Shown piece after piece: positions 17,976 through 27,628 of a stretch of 64,000 nt of DNA. The position numbers and the translations under genes were made by a program. Each line of letters begins with the position of its first letter. Within the stretch, counting starts at the first letter, position 1. The DNA lies in contig NZ_LIVQ01000001.1 in NCBI RefSeq assembly GCF_001905445.1, positions 248,001 through 312,000 on the forward strand, read 5' to 3'. The notes under the pieces were generated by a model. That model made no database searches. It was given only the letters and a program-made list of their open reading frames with translations, and was not told where the DNA came from. Source of the DNA: Streptomyces sp. CB00455 (GTDB lineage Bacteria > Actinomycetota > Actinomycetes > Streptomycetales > Streptomycetaceae).

Positions 17976-19406
17976 ATGTGCCCCATCTCGACCACCGCGA
18001 TGCGTGCGGTGCCCCACAGCACCCCGGAGCAACGCGCGGCGCGCGGCCGGGAAGCACGGCGCCGCTCGCCGCGGTCCGGGCACGCCGCGTACCGGCCGCC
18101 TCCCGACAGGCCGGATCCGCTGGCGATCCTGGAGGCGCAGTCCGCGGCTCGGGTGCCCGAGCTGGTCCCGATCCGCTACAGCAGGATGTCGGAGTCCCCC
18201 TTCCGCTTCTACCGGGGGGCCGCCGCGATCATGGCGTCCGATCTGGCGGGCACTGCGCACTCGGGTATCACGGCCCAACTGTGCGGAGACGCACACCTGT
18301 TGAACTTCCGGCTGCTGGCCTCTCCGGAGCGGCGGCTGATGTTCGACATCAACGATTTCGACGAGACGCTGCCAGGCCCCTGGGAATGGGACGTCAAACG
18401 GCTCTCGGCGAGCCTCGTCATCGCCGCCCGGGCGAACGGTTTCGACGACGCCGAGCGGGCCCGCATCACAGCTGCTGCGGTGCGCTCCTACCGCGAGGCG
18501 ATGCGCGGCTTCGCCGGCATGGGCAACCTCGACGTCTGGTACGCGAAGATCGACGCGGACCGGCTGGAGGCCCTGACCACAGGTCAGCTCGACAAGCGCG
18601 GGCGCAGGAAGCTGGCCGGTGCGATGGCCAAGGCCCGCACGCACGACACCTTGCAGGTCTTCGCGAAACTCACGGAACTGGTCGGCGGACGGCCCAGGAT
18701 CGCCGCGGACCCGCCCTTGCTGGTGCCGGTCACGGACCTCCTGCCGGACGTCGAGCGCAGTGCGCTGGAGAGCCGTTTCGGCCGGTTGCTCGATCGCTAC
18801 GGCCAGACGATGACACCCGACCGGCGGGTGCTCCTGGAGGACTACCGGCTGGCGGACATGGCCCGCAAGGTGGTCGGTGTCGGCAGCGTCGGTACCCGTT
18901 GCTGGATCCTGCTCCTGCTCGGCCGCGACGGGCAGGACCCGCTCTTCCTCCAGGCCAAGGAAGCCGACGCCTCCGTGCTCGCCCACCACGTCGGCGCCAG
19001 CCGGTACGGCAACCAGGGCGAACGCGTCGTCGCGGGGCAGCGGTTGATGCAGGCCGCCAGTGACATCTTCCTCGGCTGGGAGCGGCTGGAGGGGATCGAC
19101 GGCAGGCAGCGCGACTTCTACATCCGCCAGCTGCGCGACTGGAAGGGGATCGCCATGCCGGAGACGATGTCGCCCGGACAGTTGGCGGCGTTCGGCGAGG
19201 TGTGCGGCATCACGCTCGCGCGTGCGCACGCCCGGTCGGGCGACCGGATCGCGATCGCCGCTTATCTGGGCCGCGGGGACGTCTTCGACCGGGCGCTGGT
19301 CACCTTCGCCGAAGCGTACGCCGACCAGAACGAACGCGATCACCAGACGCTGGTCGACGCGGTGCGCGCGGGGCAGCTGCCGGCTCAGGAGCTGCCGGCG
19401 GCATGA
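17976..19406 (+). CDS. DUF2252 family protein
   Basis: The 476-residue protein shows the DUF2252 pattern, which resembles aminoglycoside phosphotransferase-like kinases. Visible elements are RYSRMSESPFRFYRGAAAIM, the HLLNF-containing GDAHLLNFRLLASPERRLMF, FDINDFDETLPGPWEWDVKR, and QAKEADASVLA with YGNQGERVVAGQRLMQA. The GDxHxxN and DFD motifs look like kinase catalytic and metal-binding loops. No biochemical activity is firmly established for the family. The ATG follows TAGGAG by 7 nt, and the open frame upstream is not protein-like. Confidence 0.9.
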   Translation: MCPISTTAMRAVPHSTPEQRAARGREARRRSPRSGHAAYRPPPDRPDPLAILEAQSAARVPELVPIRYSRMSESPFRFYRGAAAIMASDLAGTAHSGITAQLCGDAHLLNFRLLASPERRLMFDINDFDETLPGPWEWDVKRLSASLVIAARANGFDDAERARITAAAVRSYREAMRGFAGMGNLDVWYAKIDADRLEALTTGQLDKRGRRKLAGAMAKARTHDTLQVFAKLTELVGGRPRIAADPPLLVPVTDLLPDVERSALESRFGRLLDRYGQTMTPDRRVLLEDYRLADMARKVVGVGSVGTRCWILLLLGRDGQDPLFLQAKEADASVLAHHVGASRYGNQGERVVAGQRLMQAASDIFLGWERLEGIDGRQRDFYIRQLRDWKGIAMPETMSPGQLAAFGEVCGITLARAHARSGDRIAIAAYLGRGDVFDRALVTFAEAYADQNERDHQTLVDAVRAGQLPAQELPAA

Positions 19407-19416
19407 CCGCGGGCCC

Positions 19417-19455
19417 GGTGCACGGTGTCAGCGGCGGGTGCACGGTGTCAGCGGC
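19417..19455. repeat. Short tandem duplication at a gene end
   Basis: The 19-bp sequence GGTGCACGGTGTCAGCGGC occurs at 19417-19435 and again at 19437-19455. Each copy contains TCA, which reads as the stop codon of the leftward gene in the right-hand copy (19448-19450). The stop is therefore inside a recent-looking duplication. Confidence 0.75.
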
Positions 19456-20413
19456 AGCTGGACACGGGATGGTCATGGGTGAGGGCGCACACCATCTGCT
19501 GACCGCGCCCGTGCTCCGGGTAGGTCTCGACGAGCTCTGCCGTGAAGTCGTTCCACTGCCGGGTGATCTCCCGGGCGGCGAGGTCGGCCGCCCGCTGGAA
19601 GTTTCCGTTCCCGGAACGCCGGGAGGCCTCCGTGTCCTTGTTCAGGGTCCCGTTGTGTTTGATGCGCCCGGTGCAGCCGACCGGCTTGAGGCCCGTCGAC
19701 TCGAAGTCGGGATAGCACCCCGTGGCCAGGTCTTCGGGAACGAGGCCGGCCGCTTCCCGGGCCCAGGCCGGGTCGTCCATGGAGCTGTAGCGACGGACGT
19801 CGAAGAACGGGGCGATTGCCGTGCGGTTCAGGCCCGGCGGATTGTCGGTGTTGACGGGACCGGCGTCGGCCTTGTCGGCCCAGTTGCTGTGCGAGTAGAA
19901 GTCCTCGATCGGGTGCCAGCCGCGTCCGAGCTGTTCCAGGACCTTGCACTTGGCGCGCCGCTCCTTCTCGTTCCACGCGCAGGGCGGGTCCAGGTCGCTC
20001 TGGCGGGGGATGATCCTGCCGTCGTCGTCGACCAGCTCGTCGGCGTGCCGGACGGCTTCCCGCAGGCGTGCGACGGCGCCGCGGATACATGCGAGCAGTT
20101 CGGTGGTCGCCTCGTCGCGTGTGCGCGGGTAGGCGGATGCGTAGCGCGGGGCGAGGTAGTCGGCGTTGTCGCAATGGAGGAAGCCGAGGTTGAAGTACTC
20201 ACCGTCGTCATCGGCCACGATCGCCCCGTCACGCGCATCGGCCATCGCCGCCAGGGACCCGGACTCCCAGTGCAACGCCGCGCGGGTGATCTTCTCGTGG
20301 TTGTTGCCGGAGTAGGCGTGCGCCGGGCCCGGGACGAGTACGGCCAGGCACGTCCCGCAGGTGAGCGTGGCAGCGGTGAGCCGGCGGAGGCCCTGCGCGG
20401 AGGCGTGCGACAC
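19448..20413 (-). CDS. Secreted HET-C/CinY-like protein
   Basis: The 321-residue product has a signal peptide with PAHAYS as the likely cleavage area. The mature part begins YSGNNHEKITRAAL and contains GWHPIEDFYSHSNWADKAD, the pattern of HET-C and zinc-dependent phospholipase C-like folds, where His, Glu and Asp bind metals. Related streptomycete proteins are annotated CinY after a gene beside the cinnamycin cluster; no lantibiotic genes are present here. It has at least five cysteines that could form disulfides outside the cell. A phospholipase or related hydrolytic role is possible but unproven. Confidence 0.75.
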   Translation of the reverse strand: MSHASAQGLRRLTAATLTCGTCLAVLVPGPAHAYSGNNHEKITRAALHWESGSLAAMADARDGAIVADDDGEYFNLGFLHCDNADYLAPRYASAYPRTRDEATTELLACIRGAVARLREAVRHADELVDDDGRIIPRQSDLDPPCAWNEKERRAKCKVLEQLGRGWHPIEDFYSHSNWADKADAGPVNTDNPPGLNRTAIAPFFDVRRYSSMDDPAWAREAAGLVPEDLATGCYPDFESTGLKPVGCTGRIKHNGTLNKDTEASRRSGNGNFQRAADLAAREITRQWNDFTAELVETYPEHGRGQQMVCALTHDHPVSSCR

Positions 20414-20658
20414 GGGGACCTCCAGAGGACGATCGGAACCGGCCCCTCCTCCACCGTCCCAGCCCTACCGGTTCCGCGCGAGGCGGAGGCCGATGCGGCA
20501 CGCGATCGAGCGGCCCCGCCGGGCCCGCTGCCGTCTCCGTTCGCCGCCGGCTCGCCGATACGCGAAGACGGTGTGAGCCTTGCTTCATGGGATGGGCATC
20601 GTGGACGACAGTCAACGTCTTCGCCGCACGGAGCGGAGTACGCACGGAGGAAGCCGGG

Positions 20659-20871
20659 GTGATCACCGGTGAACTCTCCGTGCACACCACCTGGACCGAC
20701 GGGGAAGCCCGCTTCGCCGTCCAGTACAACGGATCGTCGGACTGGTTCACCCTCGTCGGCAGTCCCGTCCCGTGCGCCACGGAGACGGACAGCCGGACCC
20801 TCCACGAGGCGGTGGTCACGGCGGTGCGCACGGGACGGGCCTCGGACATGCCGTCCGCGATGACCCCCTGA
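20659..20871 (+). CDS. Small hypothetical protein
   Basis: The 70-residue product begins at GTG 20659, 8 nt after a clean GGAGG. It reads VITGELSVHTTWTDGEARFA, VQYNGSSDWFTLVGSP and TLHEAVVTAVRTGRAS, which looks like a small beta-sheet domain followed by a helix. The frame is open further upstream to 20587, but without a ribosome binding site. It is convergent with the gvp operon end, with only 16 bp between stop codons. No family is recognised. Confidence 0.6.
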   Translation: MITGELSVHTTWTDGEARFAVQYNGSSDWFTLVGSPVPCATETDSRTLHEAVVTAVRTGRASDMPSAMTP

Positions 20872-20887
20872 AGGCGTCGCCGGGAGT

Positions 20888-21304
20888 TCAGTCCCGGCGC
20901 GGCAGGAGGGGTCCCAGCGGGCCGAGGTCGAGGTTGAGGTCTTCCAGCGCGTAACCGTGCTGCTCGCACAGGTCGGCCAGGCGGTCGTGGAGGGCCAGGA
21001 GCGTGGCGCCCAGTTCCTCTTCCTGTTCGTCGCTGAGGTCGCCCTCGTCGACCCGGCGCAGGGCTTGGCGCTCGATCAGCTGGCGCAGCAGTTCGACCAG
21101 GGTGAGGACGAGCTTGAGCAGGTCCTCTTCCACGGTGTCGCGGTCGGTGTACATGCGGTGCGCGGCGCGGGGCGGGGCGCCGTGCGGTGTGGGCGGGGCC
21201 TGCAGGAGCCGGAACGCCTGCGACATGGTGTCACCGACGTCCTGGAGGGCGGGCGCGGGCGGCGGGATGGGTACGGGGCGCCGTTCGGCGCCTTCTTCAC
21301 TCAT
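20888..21304 (-). CDS. gvpK: Gas vesicle protein GvpK
   Basis: The 138-residue protein matches GvpK. After a Pro-rich N-terminus it reads DRDTVEEDLLKLVLTLVELL, RQLIERQALRRVDEGDLSDE and LADLCEQHGYALEDLNLDLG. GvpK is a conserved accessory protein needed for gas vesicle formation; its exact role is unsettled. It is the last gene of the leftward gvpOAFGJLSK operon, and its start overlaps the end of gvpS by 8 nt. Confidence 0.95.
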   Translation of the reverse strand: MSEEGAERRPVPIPPPAPALQDVGDTMSQAFRLLQAPPTPHGAPPRAAHRMYTDRDTVEEDLLKLVLTLVELLRQLIERQALRRVDEGDLSDEQEEELGATLLALHDRLADLCEQHGYALEDLNLDLGPLGPLLPRRD

Positions 21305-21521
21305 GCCGGCCGTCCTCGGAGGGAGCCGTGGGGGCCGGGCGGGTCTCCGAGCCGACGGACACGATGAGGGCGCGCAGGGAGATGCGGACGAGATCGATGT
21401 CGGCGATGGACAGGACGATGTCGCCGGTGATGACGACGCCGCCGCTGAGCAGCCGGTCGAGCAGGTCCACCAAGGCCACCTGGCGTCCTGGCAGCGGTTC
21501 CCCGTGCCCGGTGAGGGTCAT
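21297..21521 (-). CDS. gvpS: GvpA-family protein GvpS
   Basis: This 74-residue GvpA/J-type protein is little more than the GvpA core: VALVDLLDRLLSGGVVITGD, then IVLSIADIDLVRISLRALIV. It ends soon after the core. In actinomycete clusters the gene between gvpL and gvpK is called gvpS and is thought to be a minor shell or assembly protein. Its ATG overlaps the gvpL stop (ATGA). Confidence 0.92.
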   Translation of the reverse strand: MTLTGHGEPLPGRQVALVDLLDRLLSGGVVITGDIVLSIADIDLVRISLRALIVSVGSETRPAPTAPSEDGRHE

Positions 21522-22381
21522 GGCCCTGCCTCCTGCCCGGCTGCCGGGTCCTGGCGTACCTGCGGCGGCATGGCGAAGGAATAGGGCGCCCAGGGGCCGG
21601 TCACCTCGACGCTGACGCCGTCGAAGACACCGGCCGCCCCTTCGACTGCGGCGCGGAACTGCTGCGCGTACGCGTCGGGGACGAGGTAGGCGTCGTTGAG
21701 CACGTTCTCGGCGGGTCCGGTCAGGGCGCCGCGCTGGGTCGGGTGGCGTACGCGTTGCGAGGCGTACCGGGCGGCGATGGCCTCCACGCTTTCGGCGGCC
21801 CGCTGCGCCTGGCCGTAGACGGCTTCCTGGGCGTGGTGCTGGGCCTTGCGGCGCTGGAGGTACGCCTTGCCGGGGGTGGTGGCGCCGCCGGTGTCGGCGT
21901 CGCCTGCCGTGCCGTCCGCCCCGGGCGGGGCGGTGGTGGGGGCGAGGTAGATCTTCACACCGAATTCGGTGTGGCCGGTCAGCTGGGAAAGCCGTTCGGC
22001 GAATGCGTCGTACTGCTCGACCAGAGCCTGGCCGGCGCGGTCGTCGTCCTGGTAGACGGTGGCCATGCGCAAGGGCAGGACCGTGGTGTGGGTGGAGAGC
22101 GCCTGGACGACGTCGTGGTGGGCGCGGGCGACGTCCTCCAGCCACTCCAGGTCCTCGAAGTGGGTTTTGAGCGCGCTCTCGTTGAAGTCGTGCCCCGGTA
22201 CGCGGCTGGTGGCGAAGGCGATGGGGGGCGAGGGGCGCCGGACGCCGGCCGTGGGCTCTGCGGTGAGGAAGCGGACCGGGTGGCCGTAGATCCCCCGCAG
22301 GTCCCTCACGGCGTCGCGCAGCTGCGCGGTGAGGGGGGTCGCGGCGTAGACGTAGGTGAGGGTGTCGTCGGAGGCGTTCAT
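21518..22381 (-). CDS. gvpL: Gas vesicle protein GvpL (GvpF/L family)
   Basis: The 287-residue protein belongs to the GvpF/L family: an N-terminal TLTYVYAATPLTAQLRDAV domain, the linker region HTTVLPLRMATVYQDDDRAG, and a C-terminal PDAYAQQFRAAVEGAAGVFD domain ending GPWAPYSFAMPP. It differs from the GvpF of this cluster by a longer insertion with AQEAVYGQAQRAAESVEAIA. Such proteins are thought to interact with GvpA and help nucleate or assemble vesicles. It overlaps both neighbours by 4 nt. Confidence 0.94.
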   Translation of the reverse strand: MNASDDTLTYVYAATPLTAQLRDAVRDLRGIYGHPVRFLTAEPTAGVRRPSPPIAFATSRVPGHDFNESALKTHFEDLEWLEDVARAHHDVVQALSTHTTVLPLRMATVYQDDDRAGQALVEQYDAFAERLSQLTGHTEFGVKIYLAPTTAPPGADGTAGDADTGGATTPGKAYLQRRKAQHHAQEAVYGQAQRAAESVEAIAARYASQRVRHPTQRGALTGPAENVLNDAYLVPDAYAQQFRAAVEGAAGVFDGVSVEVTGPWAPYSFAMPPQVRQDPAAGQEAGP

Positions 22382-22800
22382 GGCCGCGGCCTCGCGGTGG
22401 TCCCACCGCCCGTATCGCTTGCGGGTTCCTCACCGGCGGTGCGCGGCGGGAATTCGCCGCCGTCCAGGCGTTCGCGGCGCAGGGCTTCCAGCTCGGCGCG
22501 CAGTCTGCGGTTCTCCTGTTCGAGGGGGCTGCCGGCGTGCCGGGAGGAGAGCGAGGGGTCGTGCTCCCACCAGTCGATGCCCATCTCCTTCGCCTTGTCC
22601 ACGGAGGCGACCAGGATCCGGAGTTTGATCGTCAGCAGTTCGATGTCGAGGAGGTTGATGCGGATGTCGCCGGCGATGACGATGCCCTTGTCCAGGACCC
22701 TCTCCAGGATGTCGGCGAGGCTCGAAGTGCTCTGCCCGTACGGCATCGGGGCGGCGCGGGACGGGAAGGATTCGAGTCGGCCCGGTTGTGGCTCAGACAC
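22378..22800 (-). CDS. gvpJ: GvpA-family protein GvpJ
   Basis: The 140-residue product has a GvpA-type core (SLADILERVLDKGIVIAGDI, RINLLDIELLTIKLRILVAS) framed by an N-terminal extension of about 26 residues and a charged C-terminal tail with a coiled coil (LEQENRRLRAELEALRRERL). GvpJ proteins are minor GvpA paralogues that probably form the tips or influence vesicle shape. It uses a GTG start and is about 20 bp from gvpG. Confidence 0.92.
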   Translation of the reverse strand: MSEPQPGRLESFPSRAAPMPYGQSTSSLADILERVLDKGIVIAGDIRINLLDIELLTIKLRILVASVDKAKEMGIDWWEHDPSLSSRHAGSPLEQENRRLRAELEALRRERLDGGEFPPRTAGEEPASDTGGGTTARPRP

Positions 22801-22821
22801 GATGGCGGCCTCCCTCGCCCG

Positions 22822-23070
22822 TCACGGGTTCCGGCTGCGGAATTCCGCGATTTCCGTCAGCCGGTCGATCAGTTCGTCCTCCCTGTGGTCGAACGTCTCC
22901 TCGTCGATCTCTCCGCTCAGCAGGCGTCGCTCCAGGTCGGCGAGCTCGCGCCATACGGGAGCCGGGTCGTAGTACTCGTCCTCGGCCTTCTCGGCGACCC
23001 GTTGGGCGGCCCACACGACGGCTCGCACCGGTGCGACGGGAAGGGTGAACAGGCTCGTCAGCAGTCCCAT
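22822..23070 (-). CDS. gvpG: Gas vesicle protein GvpG
   Basis: The 82-residue protein reads MGLLTSLFTLPVAPVRAVVW at its start and then RELADLERRLLSGEIDEETF, which is the standard GvpG pattern of an amphipathic N-terminal helix and a SHOCT-like charged helical part. Length is normal. GvpG is a small accessory protein of assembly. It lies between gvpF and gvpJ. Confidence 0.94.
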   Translation of the reverse strand: MGLLTSLFTLPVAPVRAVVWAAQRVAEKAEDEYYDPAPVWRELADLERRLLSGEIDEETFDHREDELIDRLTEIAEFRSRNP

Positions 23071-23116
23071 GGGGTGTCCTTCGCGTGTGGTGGGTGGCCG
23101 GACCGTTTCACCGGTG

Positions 23117-23836
23117 TCACTGGACGAAGCTGTACGGGGGCAGGGGCCCGGTCAGCCGGAAGTCGACGCCGTCCTGGATCTGCTGGGCGAGGCCGCTCTG
23201 CGCCGCCAGGAAGTCGTCTTTGCGTTCGTGGGGCACCAGCAGGGACAGGTTGAGGAAGTCGGGGCCGGAGGGTGGATGGGTGGCGTGCTGCCGGGCGTAG
23301 GGGGTCAGGGCCCGGACCAGTCCCGCGGCGAGCGAATCCTGGCGGTCCTGTACTTCGCGGGCGATGATTTCGCCCAGGGCCAGCGGCAGCTGGGGATCCT
23401 GCTCGCCGGCGCGGATCCGTTCGTTGAGCTCCTTGGCCACGGGGGAATCCTCCAGTATCCGGCGCAGCAGCTCGTCCTCGTCCGCCTGTGATACCCGCAC
23501 GTGGTATTCGGCGCAGCCGTCGAGCCGCTCCAACGCGGCCAGGTAGCCGGCCGTGTTCCCTTCCAGCGCCTGCTGGACGGTCTGGTCGTCGGGGGCGATG
23601 TAACCGAATTGCAGGGGCAGGATCACCTGGTCGGCCATGAGCCGTTCCTGGACCTCCTGGTGGGCCTGGAGGTCCCTGCGCTTGGGCCGGACCTCCTGCG
23701 AGACGTCACTGACCACGGCGCACAAGGGGCCTTCGGTGACGGCGCGCAGGGGCGCGGGCCGGGGACCCACGCCGGTGAGGCCGTCGAGCCGCCGGGGATG
23801 GTCCTTGCCGGTGATCGCGTACACGTAGAGGGCCAT
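23117..23836 (-). CDS. gvpF: Gas vesicle protein GvpF
   Basis: The 239-residue protein has the GvpF/L fold: MALYVYAITGKDHPRRLDGL at the N-terminus, QERLMADQVILPLQFGYIAP in the middle, and a ferredoxin-like C-terminal domain ending DFRLTGPLPPYSFVQ. Structural work on cyanobacterial GvpF shows two domains and places the protein at the gas-facing surface or in assembly. It begins 3 bp after the gvpA stop. Confidence 0.95.
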   Translation of the reverse strand: MALYVYAITGKDHPRRLDGLTGVGPRPAPLRAVTEGPLCAVVSDVSQEVRPKRRDLQAHQEVQERLMADQVILPLQFGYIAPDDQTVQQALEGNTAGYLAALERLDGCAEYHVRVSQADEDELLRRILEDSPVAKELNERIRAGEQDPQLPLALGEIIAREVQDRQDSLAAGLVRALTPYARQHATHPPSGPDFLNLSLLVPHERKDDFLAAQSGLAQQIQDGVDFRLTGPLPPYSFVQ

Positions 23837-23839
23837 CGG

Positions 23840-24304
23840 TCACTCCCTCTCCCGGCGTACCGGGCGCCTGGCGGGACGGCGTTTCCTGGGGGCGGCTTCC
23901 TCTGCGGTTTCTTCTTCCTCGTCGTCCTCCCCCTTGGCGGAGCGGCCGGTCAGGGAGTCGGTCACGGCGTCGACGGCTCCGCTCAGCGCGCCCTTGCTCT
24001 TGCCGCGGGCGCCGCCTTCCATCATGTTTCCGACGACTTCGGGGAGCTGGGCGGGCGCCTTGCGGCCGGCTTCGAGGTCGAGCCGGTTGCACGCTTCGGC
24101 GAAGCGCAGATAGGTGTCGACACTGGCGACGACGATCCGGACGTCGATCTTGATGAGTTCGATGCCCACCAGTGAGACACGGATGAATATGTCGATGACC
24201 AGACCGCGGTCGAGGATCAGCTCCAGGACGTCGTAGAGGGTGCCTGTGCCGCCCCCGCCCCCGCCCCTGCTCACGTTGCTGCCGCTCTGCGGCACCATGG
24301 TCAT
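23840..24304 (-). CDS. gvpA: Major gas vesicle structural protein GvpA
   Basis: This 154-residue protein carries the GvpA core at residues about 20-75 ([40 protein letters not shown]), the hydrophobic alpha-beta-beta-alpha unit that forms the ribbed shell. Cyanobacterial GvpA is only about 70 residues; here, as in other streptomycetes, a long C-terminal extension follows, with acidic ([12 protein letters not shown]) and basic ([16 protein letters not shown]) stretches. A Gly-rich segment precedes the core. The ATG has a near-perfect AAAGGAGG ribosome binding site, suited to a structural protein. Confidence 0.95.
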   Translation of the reverse strand: MTMVPQSGSNVSRGGGGGGTGTLYDVLELILDRGLVIDIFIRVSLVGIELIKIDVRIVVASVDTYLRFAEACNRLDLEAGRKAPAQLPEVVGNMMEGGARGKSKGALSGAVDAVTDSLTGRSAKGEDDEEEETAEEAAPRKRRPARRPVRRERE

Positions 24305-24329
24305 GGCGCCTCCTTTCCCGGGCGGCCTG

Positions 24330-24707
24330 TCAGGTCGGCCGGTCGATCATGCCCCGGCTGTACCGGCGGGTCCGTTCGTAGGAGACCAGTTGTCCGTCGG
24401 CATTCAGGGCGACCTTGTAGCTGGCCATCACGCTGGTCGTGTCGGGAATGCGTTCCAGTTCCACCACCTCCACCTGCGCCTCCCAGCCGTCCTCGGTGGG
24501 CTTGAGCGAGGAGACGGAGTCGGGTGTGCGGCCCAGCAGTTGGGCCAGTTGTCCGGCTGCGGAGCGCATCGCCGAAGCCGCGCCCGGAACGCCGGCCTTT
24601 CGCTTGGCGGGGGCGCGGCGTGCCGGCGGCCGCCCGTCCTGTTCGTCGGCCTCTTCGGTCCGGCGGGGACGGACTTTGCGCGGGCGTGCCGGTTCTGCTG
24701 CGGCCAT
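24330..24707 (-). CDS. gvpO: Gas vesicle protein GvpO
   Basis: The 125-residue product has a basic N-terminal tail ([19 protein letters not shown]) and a folded part with [40 protein letters not shown] and [11 protein letters not shown], typical of GvpO. GvpO is an accessory or regulatory protein required in haloarchaea and present at the head of actinomycete clusters. It is the promoter-proximal gene of the leftward operon. Confidence 0.95.
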   Translation of the reverse strand: MAAAEPARPRKVRPRRTEEADEQDGRPPARRAPAKRKAGVPGAASAMRSAAGQLAQLLGRTPDSVSSLKPTEDGWEAQVEVVELERIPDTTSVMASYKVALNADGQLVSYERTRRYSRGMIDRPT

Positions 24708-24926
24708 GTGTCACTCCGCTGGGGGAACACCGCTTTTAGAAACTACAATGTCAGCATATAGGGAAATATGTCCCGCATCGGGGGTAGGCGGCTTACAGGC
24801 CGGTTGTGCGGGGCCGCATCCCGGATGCCGGTGCAGCATAAGACGAGCCGGCACGGTCCGCGCGCCCAGGTTCCCCGGGCGGCGGCACACAAGTCCGCAA
24901 GCGCCCTGGTGAAGGGACAGCAGCTC
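24708..24926. promoter_or_regulatory. AT-rich divergent promoter region of the gas vesicle locus
   Basis: The stretch between gvpO and gvpY contains a 60-bp AT-rich island (about 24733-24775) in otherwise very GC-rich DNA. It holds TACAAT at 24744-24749, a good plus-strand -10 box for gvpY, and an inverted repeat CATAT-N6-ATATG at 24755-24770, which could be an operator for both directions. No convincing -35 box is seen. Confidence 0.5.
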
Positions 24927-26018
24927 ATGCAGGACAACGCCAAAATCGCACTCGCGGCCGCAGTGGCCGGGGGTTACGTACTGGGGCGCACCAAGAAGGG
25001 CCGCCTCGCGTTCACGGCCGCAACGTACCTCGCCGGCCGCCGCTTCGGTCTCGAACCGGGCCAGCTCATGACGCAGGGCCTCGGCAAGCTCAAGGAGATG
25101 CCGCAGTTCGCCGAGATCACCGACCAGCTCCGGGGCGAGGCCCTGGATGCGGGCAAGAAGGCTCTGGGAGCCGCAGCCAACCGCAAGTTCGCCGATCTCG
25201 CCGATTCACTGCACCAGCGGACCCTCCAGCTGAAGAGCTCCGACGAGGGCGAAGACGAAGAGGAAGAGGAAGAGGAGCCCGCGGAGGACGAGTACGAGGA
25301 CGAGTACGAGGAGGAAGGCGAGGACGAGGACGAAGGCGGAGGCGAGGAGGGCCAGGAGGAGGACGAGGGCGAGGAGGGCTACGAGCAGCCCGAGGCCTCG
25401 GAGGAGGAAGAAGAGGAACCCGAGGAGGAGGAACCCGAGGAGGAGGGCGAGGGCGAGGAGGAAGGCGCGGAAGAGGCTTACGAGCCGGAGCCCGAGGACG
25501 AAGAGGAGGAGGACGAGCAGGAAGAGGAGGAAGAGGAGGAACCGGAAGAGGAACCACCGCCGCCTAGCAGGCGCGGCCGGCCCCCGACGGGTGGCCGCAC
25601 TCTTTCAAAGACAGCCCCAGCCCGGCGTTCACGCCGCTCGGCTCCGCCCGAGCCCGCACCGCCGCCCAAGAAGGCCACGGCCAGGAAGACCGCCGCGAAG
25701 ACGACTGCCGCCAAGAAGACCACGGCCGAGAAGACGGCGGCCAAGAAGGCCCCGCCGCAGCAGGCGCCGCAGAAGAAGGCACCGGCCAAGAAGACGGCGG
25801 CCAAGAAGGCACCGGCGAAGTCCGCAGCCGCGAAGAAGGCCGCACCGTCCAAGACCGCCGCCAAGAAGACGGCGAAGACGGCACCGGCCAACAAGAGCGC
25901 GGCGCGCAAGGCGGCTCCGGCGAAGAAGGCCGCTGCACGCACCCCGGCCCGCAAGACCACGGCCAAGAAGACGGCGGCGAAGAAGACGCCAGGCCGCAAG
26001 CCGTCCACGCGGAGGTAG
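24927..26018 (+). CDS. gvpY: Gas vesicle-associated protein GvpY (acidic and H1-like tails)
   Basis: The 363-residue protein begins with a hydrophobic N-terminal segment ([20 protein letters not shown]) and a helical domain (to about 100) with [20 protein letters not shown]. Residues 105-210 are almost wholly Glu/Asp. Residues 245-363 are Lys/Ala/Pro repeats ([20 protein letters not shown]) like histone H1 tails. Streptomycete gvp clusters carry such a gene, named gvpY and often mis-annotated as DNA primase; there, to my memory, it sits between gvpG and gvpJ, whereas here it diverges from gvpO. The ATG follows AAGGGA by 9 nt. Confidence 0.85.
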   Translation: MQDNAKIALAAAVAGGYVLGRTKKGRLAFTAATYLAGRRFGLEPGQLMTQGLGKLKEMPQFAEITDQLRGEALDAGKKALGAAANRKFADLADSLHQRTLQLKSSDEGEDEEEEEEEPAEDEYEDEYEEEGEDEDEGGGEEGQEEDEGEEGYEQPEASEEEEEEPEEEEPEEEGEGEEEGAEEAYEPEPEDEEEEDEQEEEEEEEPEEEPPPPSRRGRPPTGGRTLSKTAPARRSRRSAPPEPAPPPKKATARKTAAKTTAAKKTTAEKTAAKKAPPQQAPQKKAPAKKTAAKKAPAKSAAAKKAAPSKTAAKKTAKTAPANKSAARKAAPAKKAAARTPARKTTAKKTAAKKTPGRKPSTRR

Positions 26019-26021
26019 GTC

Positions 26022-27245
<1,224 letters not shown>

Positions 27246-27282
27246 CGGGCGCGCGGGCCCTCCAGGACCGCGCCGACAGCCC

Positions 27283-27337
27283 AGAAGGGCCGACATCCAC
27301 GTCGGCCCTTCTCTACGGTCGTCGGCCCTTCTCTACG
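27283..27337 (+). terminator. Strong hairpin terminator of gvpYZ with duplicated 3' arm
   Basis: AGAAGGGCCGAC at 27283-27294 pairs perfectly with GTCGGCCCTTCT at 27301-27312 across a 6-nt loop. The 17-bp 3' arm with its flank (GTCGGCCCTTCTCTACG) is then repeated exactly at 27321-27337, so the 5' arm has two possible partners. Confidence 0.8.
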
Positions 27338-27395
27338 ATGCAGCGGATTCACGGTGCAGCGGAGGCTTCCGGCTGCTCGCCTGCGTTGCGGTACC

Positions 27396-27569
27396 TCAGT
27401 GCTTGAGCGTGTCCTTGACCTTCTGAGCGGTCTGCTTCGCATCGCCCGCCATCTGCTCGCGGGCCCCCTTCGCCTCCAGGCTCTCGTTGCCGACAGCCCG
27501 GCCGGTGGTTTCCTTCATCTTGCCCTTGGTCTTCTTGGCCGCGTTCTTGACCTTCTTGCCTGCCGCCAT
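27396..27569 (-). CDS. CsbD-like stress protein
   Basis: The 57-residue protein (MAAGKKVKNAAKKTKGKMKE, TTGRAVGNESLEAKGAREQM) is a short CsbD-family member. CsbD is a general-stress protein of unknown function under sigma-B control in Bacillus. The gene has GGGAGGTGACAG upstream of its ATG and a possible sigma-B-like promoter at 27604-27628. It is convergent with gvpZ, with the hairpin between them. Confidence 0.9.
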   Translation of the reverse strand: MAAGKKVKNAAKKTKGKMKETTGRAVGNESLEAKGAREQMAGDAKQTAQKVKDTLKH

Positions 27570-27603
27570 CTCTCTGTCACCTCCCACACCACTTCCCCTC
27601 TGC

Positions 27604-27628
27604 CTACCCTGAGCCGAGTAAAATAACC
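27604..27628 (-). promoter_or_regulatory. Possible sigma-B-type promoter of the CsbD-like gene
   Basis: On the minus strand GGTTAT is followed after 13 nt by GGGTAG, about 35 bp upstream of the CsbD start. Streptomyces sigma-B-group promoters resemble GNNT-N14-16-GGGTA(C/T). The fit is good but the last base and spacing are not perfect. Confidence 0.4.

Noticed and set aside
24768..24926. Longer N-terminus for GvpY from ATG 24768
   Set aside because: The first 53 codons are Arg/Gly-rich, lie over the promoter dyad and have no ribosome binding site; ATG 24927 has AAGGGA and begins the family's conserved segment.
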